Positions 30,182 through 41,135 of a stretch of DNA of 64,000 nucleotides are shown here, in pieces. This DNA comes from Gracilaria gracilis (taxonomy: Eukaryota; Rhodophyta; Florideophyceae; Gracilariales; Gracilariaceae). The stretch lies in the NCBI GenBank assembly GCA_030374805.1, contig JARGSG010000074.1, positions 124,001 through 188,000 of the forward strand, given 5' to 3'. The notes under the pieces are model-generated. The model searched no databases and was not told where the DNA came from. It saw nothing but the letters and a program-made list of their open reading frames with translations. Numbering within the stretch: position 1 is the first letter of the stretch; each line of letters starts with the position of its first letter. A program made the position numbers and the translations under genes.

Positions 30182-31701
30182 TCTTCTACATCTCTACCTG
30201 AGAAATTGGTTGCTCTGGATGTCGAGAAATTTGCTGAGGAAGCTTCCCAAACTCCAGAAAAGTCTTCTCAAGGGATGAAGAAGCCCGTAGGAGCGAGCGT
30301 CATCATCATGGAGGACTCCGACGAAGATGTTGTGGAGGTCTTTTGGACAAGAAAGGCTGCGCGTGCTGACCCCGAGAAGAAATTGTTCGATGAGGGAGAC
30401 AGTGTTCCGTCGGAGGAGGTAGACAACACCCTGTCTCTCAAGAATATTTCCGTCGCCGACTATGTTCAGCGCAGGTTGACGATGGATATCAAGATGATTG
30501 AAATCCAGAAGAGGACAGTACGAAGTGCGAACTTGAGCCACAAGGAGGCGACGATGTTGAAATGTCGCAACTTTGGGTGGCTTCCGTCTGCAGATTTGAT
30601 TGCTGTGGCAACCCTAGGGAAGTATAATATGAATAAAATAGTTATCGATGGCAGAAATATTGTGTCCGTAGCCCTTATAGACGGATATTTCCGAATTCTT
30701 GTGCTACGAGACTTGCATGGAGAAGGCGGGAAGTGGGTGGATATAGTCCGTTCTCTGGATGTTGTGCTGTTAGGAAGAAAGAATGGGACATCCATCGCAA
30801 TGAACGAGGTACTAGGACACAGCAATCTCCTGAATGATATGAGCTCGAATGTGCTGAAGATGTCGTTTGCAGACAAAATTCATATCACGGTATCTTTTGG
30901 GCAAAACGTCGTGGACAAGTCACATGTGGATGTGAAGAGCATTACTTCGAATCAGTTAGCTGGTGCTTGGAAGAGAAGTGAGGCTATCTGAGACTATAGC
31001 GTACGTTACTTGACTCGTTACGCGACATTGGCTCCGAAGGTTGTGGAATTTGAGTAGCTTTTGGAGGTTCTTTAAGAAAGTGTGTGAGAAGGGCCCAGCC
31101 CTGACGTTCACAATATCTCAAGTGACCTACTGACCGGTCGCAACGATGGAAAGTTCCGATTTGTCGTACGTTGCTTGCAATGGCATGAAGAACTGAGATT
31201 GTCTCCTTTTACGAGAACCAGTCATTTTGAGGACATGAGGAAGCACTTCTTTCAATGTCCCATAGGTGTTTGCAACCTATTTAATCTCACTGGGAAGAAG
31301 AAAAAGATTAGTGCTGAGAAAGTATTGCAGACCGTATTCAACTTAGGACAAAAAATATATCTGTGATGGAATATCTGGGTATGCGGACAGCAAAAATGGA
31401 AGTTAGCGGTGCCAGGTGTTTATAAAACGGGATGGTGTCTAGAAAGTTGAAGACCACGGGTAAAAAGCTTCAGGAATTTTGCAAAGTATCGCTTCAAGCT
31501 TCAGAAGAGGTGAAGGAGATGGGGGAGGAGGTGGTTGAAGTCGTGGGTGTAGGTGATGGTACGCCAACCGCAGCACCTAAGAAGCCGCGAAACACCGTTT
31601 CCAAAAATTTATTGCTCGCTCCCGTTGTCACGGACTCCAATGGAAAATTAAAGCAAATGCGCCAGCAGTCACGAAAACATCACAAATCAACTCTGCTGTA
31701 G
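30182..31701 (+). pseudogene. Coding-like region of unknown family, probably decayed
   Basis: Frame 30182-30991 (first ATG 30275) encodes about 238 residues with an acidic start (MEDSDEDVVEVFW) and an alternating hydrophobic middle (VVLLGRKNGTSIAMNEVLGH). About 31140-31366 continues with QWHEELRLSPFTRTSHFEDM and CPIGVCNLFNLTGKKKK, and 31432-31701 with a lysine/glutamate-rich helix and a basic tail. The pieces are on one strand in two frames and separated by stops. They could be exons or, more likely, a decayed gene. No known domain was recognised. It may belong to a lineage-specific or transposon-linked family. Confidence 0.35.
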
Positions 31702-32056
31702 TGAATAGTAGAACACGTCGTACATAGTGTCCACTTTATTCAGTAAACATGCACTATTCAATTCAAGGATTTGAAAGTCTGACCTACTAGACCACGCATG
31801 AAACCCGACTTTCGTCGTACCAGTCAGATGTAGCAACACTCTTAAAATAGAGCAGGAAAACGTGGCCATATACGCTTTGGAAACACTTTGACGCTTCCTT
31901 CTTTACGCTCCCCACCCTAAACAACATCGCCTAAAAACAAACTATCGACGGTTCGATCAACGCTAGTTCAAATTTTTGTACGTTGCTTCCTAAAACACTT
32001 GCGTAGATCTTTGTCCCGCAAAACCTACGATCCCTAACACGACATCTTCCCTTTGA
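31702..32056. other. Intergenic, nothing recognised
   Basis: About 350 bases have no convincing coding frame on either strand. Confidence 0.4.
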
Positions 32057-32749
32057 ATGAACAAATTGGAGAACAAGAACTATGGACTTCGTTATCGCTT
32101 GAATCAATACAAAACCGAGGAATTCGAACGCTATATGTCACTAAGGCAACTCCAAAACATTGTCAAACTCAACTCGTTTGAAGTCGACTTGAAACTAGCT
32201 ATTGCGGGATTGCGAAGAAAAGAAATGCTCTCGTACATTAGAACAATATCGTTTACTACTCTTCGAATCAGCAAAAAAGCCGAAACGAAACGCCTGTACA
32301 AGGCGTATATGCTTGGTTTAGAACGCCTGCGCGATTGCGATCCTGATTCCGAGAAGGCTAGCTTAGAGATTTCAAGAAATAGGAGAGGTTTTACACTCAA
32401 AGCTCCAAAGAAAACCGTTCGTTTCTCTTCAAATGTAACAATCATTGATCGGTACTTAGGCCAGGAAAGCGAGACAAACGATCGAAAGCCTCTGAAATAC
32501 GAGCAACCGATTATTTCCATGCCAATCAATGCTTCTCGACTGTTTCGTTCTTTCGATGACGATGACGTGAAGGAAAGGGGAATGCTTTTCGCAGCCTTTT
32601 TTCTAATGCCAGTGTCTCATGAGGGTTCTGGTTGCAGGTACGGATTGTTGTTTCTGAAGAACGCACAAAGTTCGAAATCTCTCCTCCCAGTCCCTAACCA
32701 TATTGCGCTTCTTCAGAACTTCAAGAGATACATCCATTCTTCTTGGTAG
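32057..32749 (+). CDS. Hypothetical protein with an RVxF-like motif
   Basis: The 230-residue frame starts at an ATG and is lysine/arginine rich. The first 95 residues read as helices (for example VDLKLAIAGLRRKEMLSYIR). Residues 118-123 are K-K-T-V-R-F, followed by SSNVTIIDRYL. This fits the K/R-x-V-x-F docking motif for protein phosphatase 1, although such short motifs also arise by chance. The last 45 residues overlap a minus-strand coding-like relic and may not be real. No signal peptide, membrane segment or domain was seen. It could be an intact small nuclear or regulatory protein, or part of an element. Confidence 0.4.
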   Translation: MNKLENKNYGLRYRLNQYKTEEFERYMSLRQLQNIVKLNSFEVDLKLAIAGLRRKEMLSYIRTISFTTLRISKKAETKRLYKAYMLGLERLRDCDPDSEKASLEISRNRRGFTLKAPKKTVRFSSNVTIIDRYLGQESETNDRKPLKYEQPIISMPINASRLFRSFDDDDVKERGMLFAAFFLMPVSHEGSGCRYGLLFLKNAQSSKSLLPVPNHIALLQNFKRYIHSSW

Positions 32750-33248
32750 TCTACCATAATTGTCCGCTTCCCCATCCATCCAGTATTGTCCAATCTTTTG
32801 ACTGGACGATACTTCTGAATAAAACTCTGACAACGCGTCTTGCTTGTTCAAGCACTGACGTAAATAGTCCCACACAGACCCTCCCACAATTCCGAACCGA
32901 AGCGTAAGTCCCTCGCACAAGGTGAGGAATAATTGAGCGCTACTTCATTCTTGCCGTCAAGCACGGTATCTTCGCTTATGCCAGTGTGCGTCAGCAAAAT
33001 TTGCCATCACAGTCGCGTGCCAGGTTGTAGCATGATTGGCCATCCCATCCGATCCAATACCTCAAGAAGCACTTCGCTTCATCCGTACTATCGCACAGCT
33101 CATCTCCACCTCCATGATGTAGTCCATATTTCGCGCACACTTCCTTCATTTCCGCTATCTTCACCTCCTCGGGAAATTTCACGCACATGCATTGCACCGC
33201 CGACCCACACAGATCTTCCAAACGCTGTTCCGGCCAATTCTGATCATC
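32590..33248 (-). pseudogene. Decayed gene of unknown family, with a splice-acceptor-like start
   Basis: Two minus-strand frames are protein-like and in order. The first (33248 down to about 32990) has DLCGSAVQCMCVKFPEEVK and CFLRYWIGWDGQSCYN. The second (32920-32603) has LRFGIVGGSVWDYLRQC and YWMDGEADNYGRLPRR. The first piece directly follows TTTTTTCTCAG, a good intron acceptor, and a GTGAGT donor candidate lies 196 bases upstream (33444), though the frame before it has a stop. Many cysteines and tryptophans suggest a secreted or structured protein. Frame changes between the pieces suggest decay. Family unknown. Confidence 0.4.
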
Positions 33249-33957
33249 CTGAGAAAAAAGTGAAGTTTAAAGAGCAATACCGAGAGGTTCCAAAATTCTG
33301 AGAACGAAGATGAGAGTGATGAATACAATTGTGATGGAGATAGGCAGAAAGGGGCGCGATGTGAAGCAGAATAGGCCGCTTAAATAGACCCAGGAGCACG
33401 AGGAGAGAGTACAAATTAATAATCAAAATGGGAAAGAAACTCACCGTTAGACCTCACTCTCTTCTCACAATCATCTGCTGGACTTTCCTGGACATGATAT
33501 GATGATTCTGAGAAGATCGAACCTTTCCAAGCTCCATACACATATATTCCAACCCGTATTGCAAGTCCACGAAGAATTAATTCAAGTTCTCATTCAAGTA
33601 TACACACAGGAAATCTTCTGCTACCTCTCGGTGTACGAACAGCACAACACAGCAAAAGTATTGTTATCACCCCTTCAACCCGACTCTCATGTACAGAAAT
33701 GATTCTCCATTGGTAGAGAGCAACGATAATAAGTAACGATGTCCAATTCTGATATGTAGTAAATACATGAATGAATCGTCTGTGCATTCATTGCTGCGCA
33801 GTGAAACCTTGCGTAGTCCTCGCACAGCCTGGATGGAGATGGGAATGCTACGATGCATTCAGTAGGAAACGGCCACCAAACTCAAACTCAGTCTAAACGA
33901 GAGCCATGTTCAAGTATTCTCCATACCTCTCCATCCACGAAAGTATATGTATTACAA

Positions 33958-33981
33958 TACACACACACACACACACACACA
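33958..33981. repeat. (AC)n microsatellite
   Basis: About eleven uninterrupted AC units lie 30 bases upstream of the TATA box of the secreted-protein relic. Confidence 0.95.
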
Positions 33982-34010
33982 GAGCATACCGAGCACGGTT
34001 CTCCAGCCAC

Positions 34011-34017
34011 TATAAAA
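34011..34017 (+). promoter_or_regulatory. TATA box (TATAAAA) of the secreted-protein relic
   Basis: TATAAAAGG lies 177 bases upstream of the ATG at 34194, on the same strand and next to a pyrimidine-rich leader. Promoter function is inferred. Confidence 0.5.
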
Positions 34018-34193
34018 GGCTCTCAACACCTCCATCCCCACGCCCCTCACCTCCATCCGCAGCAATAAAGAAGAAACAACCACTTCGAACCAGTCTTTCT
34101 CCTGATATCCTCTCCCCGAAATATATCCACTTACTCCACCTTCTCCATTCCCCCTTACTTAAAATTATTCACTAGCTGCATTTCCTTTTCGCA

Positions 34194-35442
34194 ATGAACA
34201 CCAATATCCGTAAAATTCGCACCATCTGAAGCATCCTCTTTGCTGTAACCGCCCTCTCCACCACCGTTAACGCTCGAACCTTCTTTTCCGAGACACAGGC
34301 ATTAAACTCCGTCAACTCGACCGTCTCCACACCCTCACTCCAAACATCATTCCATACTGCGAAGCCCCCCTCTTCTCTCAAGTTCGCTATCTTTGGTGGA
34401 AAGGTCAAGCTTTTCTTAGATGGCAAGAAGCAGAAGGTGAAACCTGGTAAACATGTGAACTCACAACTCGAGAACAGCGATGTCGTCGTTTCAAGTGCAC
34501 AAAGACTGGCAAACCTGACCAGAACGTTGGATTCATGGCTGCCATCGCGTACGCCGGAAAAACCTCTCGCACCGGTGTCGACGGCTTCTCCACTCGTGGT
34601 GGCTTCTGCAAGTGGGATACATGGGAGAAGCAATACTGGGACACTGTCAACATCTATGAGGATAAAAAGACAGGTAAGACACACGATTTCTGTCACTGGA
34701 AGGACACGGTCAAGATCGCAAAGAACAATTGGAAGAAGTGCAATAGCAAGGCCTCTTTCGTTTGGGCAGTGACCGGTAAGAACAACAAGGAAGCGGCTCG
34801 CACCGTCTTTATCAGGTTTGTCGTCGGCGGCGAGACCTCTTCCGTCACGCCGGTTAAGGTCGAAACGGGAAAGAAAGGCGACAAGGAAGATGATGACGAT
34901 GAAGACGACGGTGAGGAAGATGACGAGAGAAAAAAGGGCCACGAGAACGTTGATGATGACGGCTAGGACGATGATGGTGACAAGAAAAAGAAGGACCGCA
35001 AGAACGATGATGATGACGACGATGACAAGAAAAAGAAGGACCGCAAGAACTATGATGATGACGATGACGGCAATGATGACCACGATGATAAGAAAAAGAA
35101 GGGCTGCGTACCACTTCCGAAGGATGACGATGATAGCAGCAAAGGTAAAACCGACATCGATTACGGTTTGAGCGGACAAAACGATGCCGCTAAGGCCGAT
35201 GAATTCTGTGCGTGGCAACTCACTACCTAAAAGGCGGTGAGTGTTACGACATGGAAGATCCAGGTGCAACCAGCGGGCGATGCAAGCCGCGTACATGTGA
35301 GCCCAAGTTCGAATGCGTGGCATCAAGTGAGAAGATGTGTGTCAAGCGTCGTGGAGGCATTAGGGTGGTGATGGTAGCGGGGAACGAGTGCAAGATGGAG
35401 TCTGCGGACGATGTTGAGATGTTGCTTCCTTACGAAGAATGA
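34194..35442 (+). pseudogene. Secreted, lysine/aspartate-repeat protein, pseudogene
   Basis: The ATG at 34194 is followed by a basic N-terminus and a hydrophobic signal-like run (ILFAVTALSTTVNA), but a TGA cuts in at codon 12. After a frame change near 34475 a cysteine-containing domain reads RRFKCTKTGKPDQNVGFM, GGFCKWDTWEKQYWDTV and DFCHWKDTVKIAKNNWKKC. Then comes an acidic/lysine repeat region (units like DDDDDKKKKDRKN, with a TAG at 34963-34965), and after another frame change near 35211 a last cysteine-rich piece (GGECYDMEDPG, CKPRTCEPKFEC). About four lesions make it a pseudogene. Its layout, a signal followed by a cysteine domain and a charged low-complexity tail, resembles the intact gene at 4255-5295 only in general style. 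Family unknown. Confidence 0.6.
34965..35105 (+). repeat. Tandem GAT/AAG-rich repeats in the secreted-protein relic
   Basis: Imperfect units of about 45 bases combine GAC/GAT runs with AAGAAAAAGAAGGACCGCAA; that 20-base core occurs twice and a shorter form a third time. They encode alternating aspartate and lysine runs. Confidence 0.75.
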
Positions 35443-36391
35443 TCGTCCATGAGGTTTGAAGTCGTAGCCATTCTGTATGTAGCAAACTGAGGGATTAGGA
35501 AAAAAAGTAATCGGTCTCGAAGTGCACCATAACCGGAAGAAGAGCAACCAGTAAATATCATTGAATAATGGATATGCTATGAGAAGCATTTTGCGACGAG
35601 AGCGTGCGGGTTTGTGAGACCTCTCTTGAGTGTTGTGTAATGAGCTGGCGAAGCTGAAGAGTAGCGTAGTCTAAGGTTTGACGCTAACTTTTGACAGGTA
35701 CCAACGGTATGATCTTCAGTCAATGCCATGATTTCCTTTCCGTTCGATGCTTTGAATACTGCGCCTGGTTCGCGCAGAGTCGAGATGCAGCCACAAGAAC
35801 ATCTTGGACAGCATGTTCTTTCTTTCTCGATAAAAGGGCAAACAAACTCCACGATTGTGAGGGCAGGGTCCTGCTTGGGAGCACAGCCGCCTTTGATTGC
35901 TGTTCCCCGAAGTGCTTTGAATATACAAACATTTTGTAAGTTATACTTTCTAGTAGAAACTTTCTACCATACTGCGCGGCGTGGAGCACGGAGCAAGCAT
36001 GGGATCACAAGTACCGTGGAGATAGTCACACGTTTCATCACGTTGATGCTTGACTTTGATTCCCATTTCGGCGCCAATTTCTGCCCAAAGCGAAAACTTG
36101 CCGCCCTACGACCTTCCCATGCCCTTGGTAACTTTCGTCGGTCAACCTAGTCCGGCAGAAAACTCGTTTGCTCTCCCATAATAACCACGAACTCCGCATC
36201 GGAGATGCAGCCCTGAACCACATTTTGTCACCGCTCTATTCCAATTGCAAGCGTAGAGCATCGCGAACATATTGGACGCACGAAGCACGCTAACAAGTGA
36301 GTCCACAGTCGCAATCGCTTCGAATCGCTTGCGCTGACTGGTGATCCCCTTATTCATACACTTTTGCTTCCGTTTGCACCCCCAGTTGGTC
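35443..36391. other. Intergenic, nothing recognised
   Basis: Several short overlapping frames exist on both strands (35.6-36.1 kb), but none has protein-family resemblance or a stable frame. Confidence 0.35.
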
Positions 36392-37213
36392 ATGCCGAAA
36401 CGCGCGGCTGAACGCACAAGCCGACGCCGGGTCAAACGCCAACGCCAGTACGTCGAAACGAAACAAGAGCCGGAAGATTCCGACACCGTCCATACTGCTC
36501 GGTCACAAGCGAATCGAAGCTAAACAGTTTCATATGATGAAGAAGGAATAACGCCGGCGCCAAACGCAACTTCTCGGCGCCATAGATGTAGTAAGAGCCA
36601 GCCTGTTGAAATCAATGGGCAGTACAAAAGTGATGGAATCGAAGAGAAGGAGTTCCTCCTAGAACCGGAAGATAACAATGATCACGAAATGAAGCCCGAA
36701 GAAATTTACACACAAGAAGAAGAACAAGCGAAAGAAGAAGAAGAAGGAGGAGCAGACGACGACGAAGAAGACGAAGAAGAAGAAGACGATAAAACAGAGT
36801 CAACTGATCCCTCTGGTAAAGTTCCTACTCTCCAAAAGAGCTCTGGTTTTGCAACTTGTGGTATTTTGGATTCGATAGAAGTGTATCGTTTCATGTGCCA
36901 TTCTCGTTTCAAGATTTATCTTGGCCCCAACGCCAATATTATAAACGGAGAGAATGGTTCGGGTAAGCTTGCCATCGTTGCGGCTTTGCAAGTTGGTTTG
37001 GCTGGCCATGCCCGTAACACTGAACGTGGTTCAAAGATTCAAGATCTTATTCAGCATAAGAAAAATGATGCTCTTATCTGCATAAACATCTTGAATAACG
37101 TATCCGATAAGATTCACGATATGAGTTACAAGCATAAATTGTACGGCGACATGATCACAATTGAAAGGAGGCTGCATTGGTTTCATGGTTTCAATACTCG
37201 CGGGCGGGACTGA
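36392..37213 (+). pseudogene. SMC6: SMC6 N-terminal fragment, truncated pseudogene
   Basis: SMC6 is half of the SMC5/6 DNA-repair complex. This frame starts with a basic nuclear-signal-like stretch (MPKRAAERTSRRRVKRQRQ) and an acidic linker, then the ATPase N-lobe: GILDSIEVYRFMCHS, LGPNANIINGENGSGK, LAIVAALQVGLAGHA and YGDMITIERRL. FMCHS and the order of blocks point to SMC6 rather than SMC5. A TAA interrupts the frame at 36521-36523. The Walker A motif has leucine in place of the final serine/threonine (GSGKL), which would abolish nucleotide binding. Homology stops near 37170, where a full SMC6 would run about 900 more residues with coiled coils and hinge. It is a dead partial copy; an intact gene should exist elsewhere. 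Confidence 0.8.
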
Positions 37214-37614
37214 CCATGGACGCCCACTTCCGAATCGAAAGATTGGGCACGCTCTTGTGACGCGTATAGCCATCAGAGCTATCGCCAGCGGCGTGCGGCT
37301 GCTGGAGCAGGCCCTGCAACACAATTACCTGCGCGGCGTGACGATTCCTCCTCTTTCTTCTTTGTGCTTGCGCAAGTTTGTCTTGTGTGCGGTTGCCAAG
37401 TCTCCATCCCTCTACAGTGTAGTACACAGCATATCACCCGCTGCTGCAATGTTATCGTACCGTTGGTGACTCGCTTGGTTGAGCAGTCATCGACGCGACG
37501 AAACAATGGAGCGGCTCGTCTTGAAGTGCTTCAAGAAGCAGGCGGCTGTACGCTTAGACATCCCCTTGTCATTCCACGTCCTCCTGGTTTTTCTACGCGA
37601 GCAGCTGCGACATC
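37214..37614. other. Spacer between the SMC6 and deaminase relics
   Basis: About 400 bases have no recognised coding sequence. It presumably contains the break point of the SMC6 copy and the 5' flank of the deaminase. Confidence 0.35.
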
Positions 37615-38206
37615 ATGGGCAGTACTAAGACAAACCTTCAATCCGATGCGGAGCTTTTGAAAACGGCCATTGACGAAGGTCTCCGAGGTAAGTTGTTAGA
37701 TCCCATTGTCATGGACCTCACCAACCTGCACAAGACATCTTTACCAACCCCGAGTCACTCTTCATTACCTCCTCAGGTGTGGAATTGCGTGAAGGCGGTC
37801 CATTCGGGGCCGTTATTACTCAAAACGAAAACTTAATTGTCCGTGGTCACAACAGAGTGCTACAAACGAACGACCCAACTGCTCACGCAGAAGTTGTGGC
37901 CATTCGTGACGCGTGCCCAAAGCTAGGTCGCTTTTCTCTAAAAATTGCGTGTTGTATAGTTCCTGTGAACCGTGCTCAATGTGTTTCTCCGCCATTGACT
38001 TGGCAAAGATACCAAAATGTTTCTTCGCAGCAACAGCGGATGACGCCTGGGCAGGTGGGTTCTAGGATCGCTACCTGTACGATGCTATCCGTGGAAACAA
38101 TGTGGCGAAGAAATGTAACTTTCTTCAACTTGATCACAAAGGTAATATTACTCCTTTCAATGCATATAAACAGGCTTTGGAGCGCAAGAAATCAGCCCTG
38201 TACTAA
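37615..38206 (+). pseudogene. Guanine-deaminase-like (CMP/dCMP deaminase fold) pseudogene with one intron
   Basis: Exon 1 starts at the ATG at 37615 and ends after AIDEGLR; a GTAAGT...CTCAG intron (37688-37776, 89 bases) follows. Exon 2 opens with VELREGGPFGAVI and includes NRVLQTNDPTAHAEVVAIRD, which carries the zinc-ligand and catalytic H-A-E. The second zinc site, SCEPCSMC, lies in another frame, so there is a one-base shift near 37940. A TAG follows GGF at about 38070. The tail DRYLYDAIRGNN ends at a TAA (38204-38206). Guanine deaminases of this type (GuaD) convert guanine to xanthine; the N-D-P-T-A-H-A-E block is typical of them. The frame shift and the stop make it a pseudogene. The retained intron shows it arose by DNA duplication or decay in place, not by retroposition. 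Confidence 0.8.
37688..37776 (+). other. GT-AG intron in the deaminase relic
   Basis: The donor GTAAGT and a pyrimidine-rich acceptor ending CCTCAG flank 89 bases. Splicing joins CGA-G to GT-GTG and restores the conserved G-L-R-G-V-E-L-R-E-G-G run of the family, whereas reading through gives an unrelated sequence. Confidence 0.8.
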
Positions 38207-38380
38207 GAACCACCAATCATCACCTCCATTCGTATTGTTGCGTGAGATCTCACATAGCTTCTGCGTCACGTCTCCATTCTGCAGATAATGACATAAATGA
38301 GTTGGGGGGAATAGTGCAAATCCCGTGTTGCTCTTCCTCCCGAATGAAGATGGCTATCGGTTTAGTACGTCAACACCACA

Positions 38381-38960
38381 TTAATCTATATCGACTTTTG
38401 GCAGCAAGACTAACAAGAGCTGGAAGCCGATCACGTCCGCTTTTATCCGCAAGTTCGTCTCCAATACGGCTCCTATCCATCGTGCCCCAGTAAGCTTGAT
38501 AGAACACTGCCAGAATTCTTCGGCTGCGATAGATGACTGCATTTTTGAAAATATATGGATATCTCTCCCACCGCCCGTAAGGATCATCATGATATCTACG
38601 ATGCCGGCTCCTTCCGCAGTATTTAGAAGAGAATTAAAGCGTTCAATGTCCTCTATAGGTCCAGCATCAACTACTTCCACTCGTGCTTCAATGCTTGAAA
38701 GTGACTTCTGAACTTGTTTACAATGCGTACGGCATGATTTTTAGGCACTCCAACTTTCGTGCACCACAATACCTGACCATCCACGCTGCGTCAAAATGTT
38801 GCCAGCGAGCATTTGGCCGTTCGCTCTTGAAGAGTTAATTTCGATAAAGACCTTCTTCGTCGCGCCAATAATGGAAGTGACGTAGAGCAGTACATTCTGT
38901 AGCGGGGTCGCTGCCGTGCCAAACTCTATACGAGAGTATTAAATGCTCAGAGGTTTGCAA
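38381..38960 (-). pseudogene. Decayed gene of unknown family
   Basis: The minus strand carries one frame with a single in-frame TAA. Its upper part reads ATKKVFIEINSSRANGQML and RGWSGIVVHES. The lower part reads RVEVVDAGPIEDIERFNSLL, then GIVDIMMILTGGGRDIHIF. The pattern of a hydrophobic strand with acidic end, a glycine/asparagine turn, then GW-x-G-I-V-V-x-E resembles a Rossmann-like nucleotide or SAM fold, such as FkbM-type methyltransferases. The match is too loose to name. No start codon is evident and the frame ends at 38381. Confidence 0.4.
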
Positions 38961-41135
38961 TTCCGACTTTCTGGTAGCCATGCGATTCTGAGGTACTGAA
39001 AAGAGTCTGACTAAAGTAGGTGAAGATCTTCGGCGTAGCTTAAGCTAGAATTAACTTCTGATGAGCTTCCTTTCGCGTCGTGCAAACGTTCGTAGGAAGA
39101 TCAATAATTTACAAGATTGAAAGCGCAACAAGAACCATTGGAACCGCTAAATGAGGCCCAGATTCGTAAGAAACGGTCATCCTCGCTCCGTGGGACTGGT
39201 CTCCTTTCATCTCATCGTGGCAAGATGCCCCACTGAAACTTCAGGAGAATCGACGACGAAATCCTTGTTTCGCAAAGGAGTTGTTGACGGTGGGTGCTCA
39301 GGGAGAGAGAAGTACACTTCTGGCCTAAAAGCTTTGCGAAGAAACAAGTCTTAGGGCAACCTGCTTTTTTGTTGTCTGCTGGCGAAACAAAGATGATAAC
39401 GACGACCTCATTGTGCTTGGGGACACCTTCGAAAAACCTGGTCCAGGCCGGGCGCATGCGTTGAGCCACCATGGCGCCCCGCTCAACAACATGCCGGGCT
39501 GCTTGGCAGTGGGAGTCCCATGGCACGTGGCAAAGTTTGCACTTGTTGTAAAGTTGGACCCGAATTTTTGGATGCGCATCATTTCGATCATCGCCTTAGC
39601 TCCTCGGCTCGCCGCTCGTACGCCCCACTCACAAGTCAACCGCACGCCCCCATGAGCTTTCCCAATCCTCAGATCACTTCATTTATTCTTCACAGCCGCA
39701 GCAGCCGTACTTTCATTTATTCTACTGTACCCCACAGCACCCACCACCGCCGGATGTGAACGCCCAGCACAATCAGAGGCCGCCACCAGCTGGCCCGCGC
39801 ATACATTAAGTCTCACGTTTCCCACATCCGCCGCTGCATCACCCTCCACCCTCTCGTATGCATCCAATTCACCCGTTGGCCCCTATTTCTCCCTACTCAT
39901 AGCCTGGAGCGCCATGGCAGCCACCTCAATATGTGTACTCTGCCACCGTACTCGTGGCCGACTCAAGCCGCCCTCATAAGCAGCCGGCTATCAATTCTCG
40001 CTCTGTGCAAGCTTCGCATATGGCCATTGGTGTTCCGTCTTACGCGCCGCCTTCGACGCTCCTTACGCTTCGAAAATAGCGCCAAACATGCATTCACGCA
40101 TTCCATGCCCACAACCGCATACGATGACGCCCCCTCCGCTGCAGTCTCCAGAGCCAACCGCCCGACTGCATTCTCATGTTGTACAATCCTGCCCTCTAGC
40201 ACCACCGTCTCCAGTGCACGCCAAGCCCGTGCTTGATCCCCACCATCACCTACCGCCGAATCAAGGGGTGCCGCAGTCACGCCCTCTGAAACTGATGCAG
40301 CCCGCCGGATGAAGGCCCTTTGTACGGCCTTTTAGTAATGACCATTTCAGCGAGAATTCTGCCAGGGATTTGGATTACATCGCTTTTGGTAATGATGACA
40401 CCTTCCCGTTGCCGCTTTATTCCGAACCTGAAAGCGTCTTTTTCAGTGTGCTCAAGCCCAAAACCCCTAACAATGAGTGTGTGAAACGACTTGTAATGTA
40501 TTCGCATTGTACTCCTTCTGCATTTATAATCATGCTATCGTACCCTGAACGCGTGGCATGCAACAACAGGATGCTGTTAAAACGCCCTTTGACCTGCGTC
40601 GCTCGCTTATCACCACCCTCACATTGGCGTGCAAGAATTTGGGCGATCAGTGTTTCGCAATTGCACACTACGCGAGAGTGGGAGGCATACTAACTGTACG
40701 TGAAATGAACCGCTTGGAACTCCAGTTCTTGAAGTAAATGAAGTATTGCTTATTTGTGAACCGGAAGGAACATGATTTGAAGATTGACCAACTAGGCGCG
40801 CTTGAACCCGACTCACGAACTTCATTCTTGGACAGTCGTCTTCGACGCCTTCGGACCCTAAGTAGTGGAAGAATTCGTCTTAGGGGAACCTGGGCATCAT
40901 GAATCGCGAGATGTTCACAAGATTTACACGTACACGAACTATCTACATCATCGTATCACCATGAAGTAAACCAAAGACTTACTCTATTTAGATTGTCAGA
41001 CTTCTTCCCTCAAGCTTGTCCTAGATATGAAGTCAATTCTGCAGCATCAACAAGCGGTAGTGTTGCGTCGTTTACGTCCTCCTATTCCAGGTCGCTCTCA
41101 ATTTCATCGACATCGGGTATGTCTCCGCCATGAAA
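38961..41135. other. Gene-poor stretch with proline-rich debris
   Basis: About 2.2 kb have no supported gene. Around 39.65-40.3 kb the plus strand encodes scattered proline/histidine/serine-rich bits in changing frames (for example PQHPPPPDVNAQHNQRPPP), which may be the remains of a low-complexity protein. Near 39.5 kb a small C-x2-C...H-H pattern occurs once and was not judged a zinc finger. Confidence 0.35.

Larger units (their letters stand above)
33249..34193. other. Intergenic region with microsatellite and promoter of the next relic
   Basis: About 940 bases hold no supported gene. They contain an AC dinucleotide run and, 180 bases before the next ATG, a TATA box. Confidence 0.4.

Noticed and set aside
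34172-35326. 384-codon minus-strand frame with long V/I/L runs
   Set aside because: It is the reverse of the GAT/AAG repeat coding region; the hydrophobic runs come from the complement of aspartate codons.
39400-39660. Possible zinc finger (C-x2-C...H-H) near 39.5 kb
   Set aside because: It occurs once, in a frame without flanking conserved sequence.
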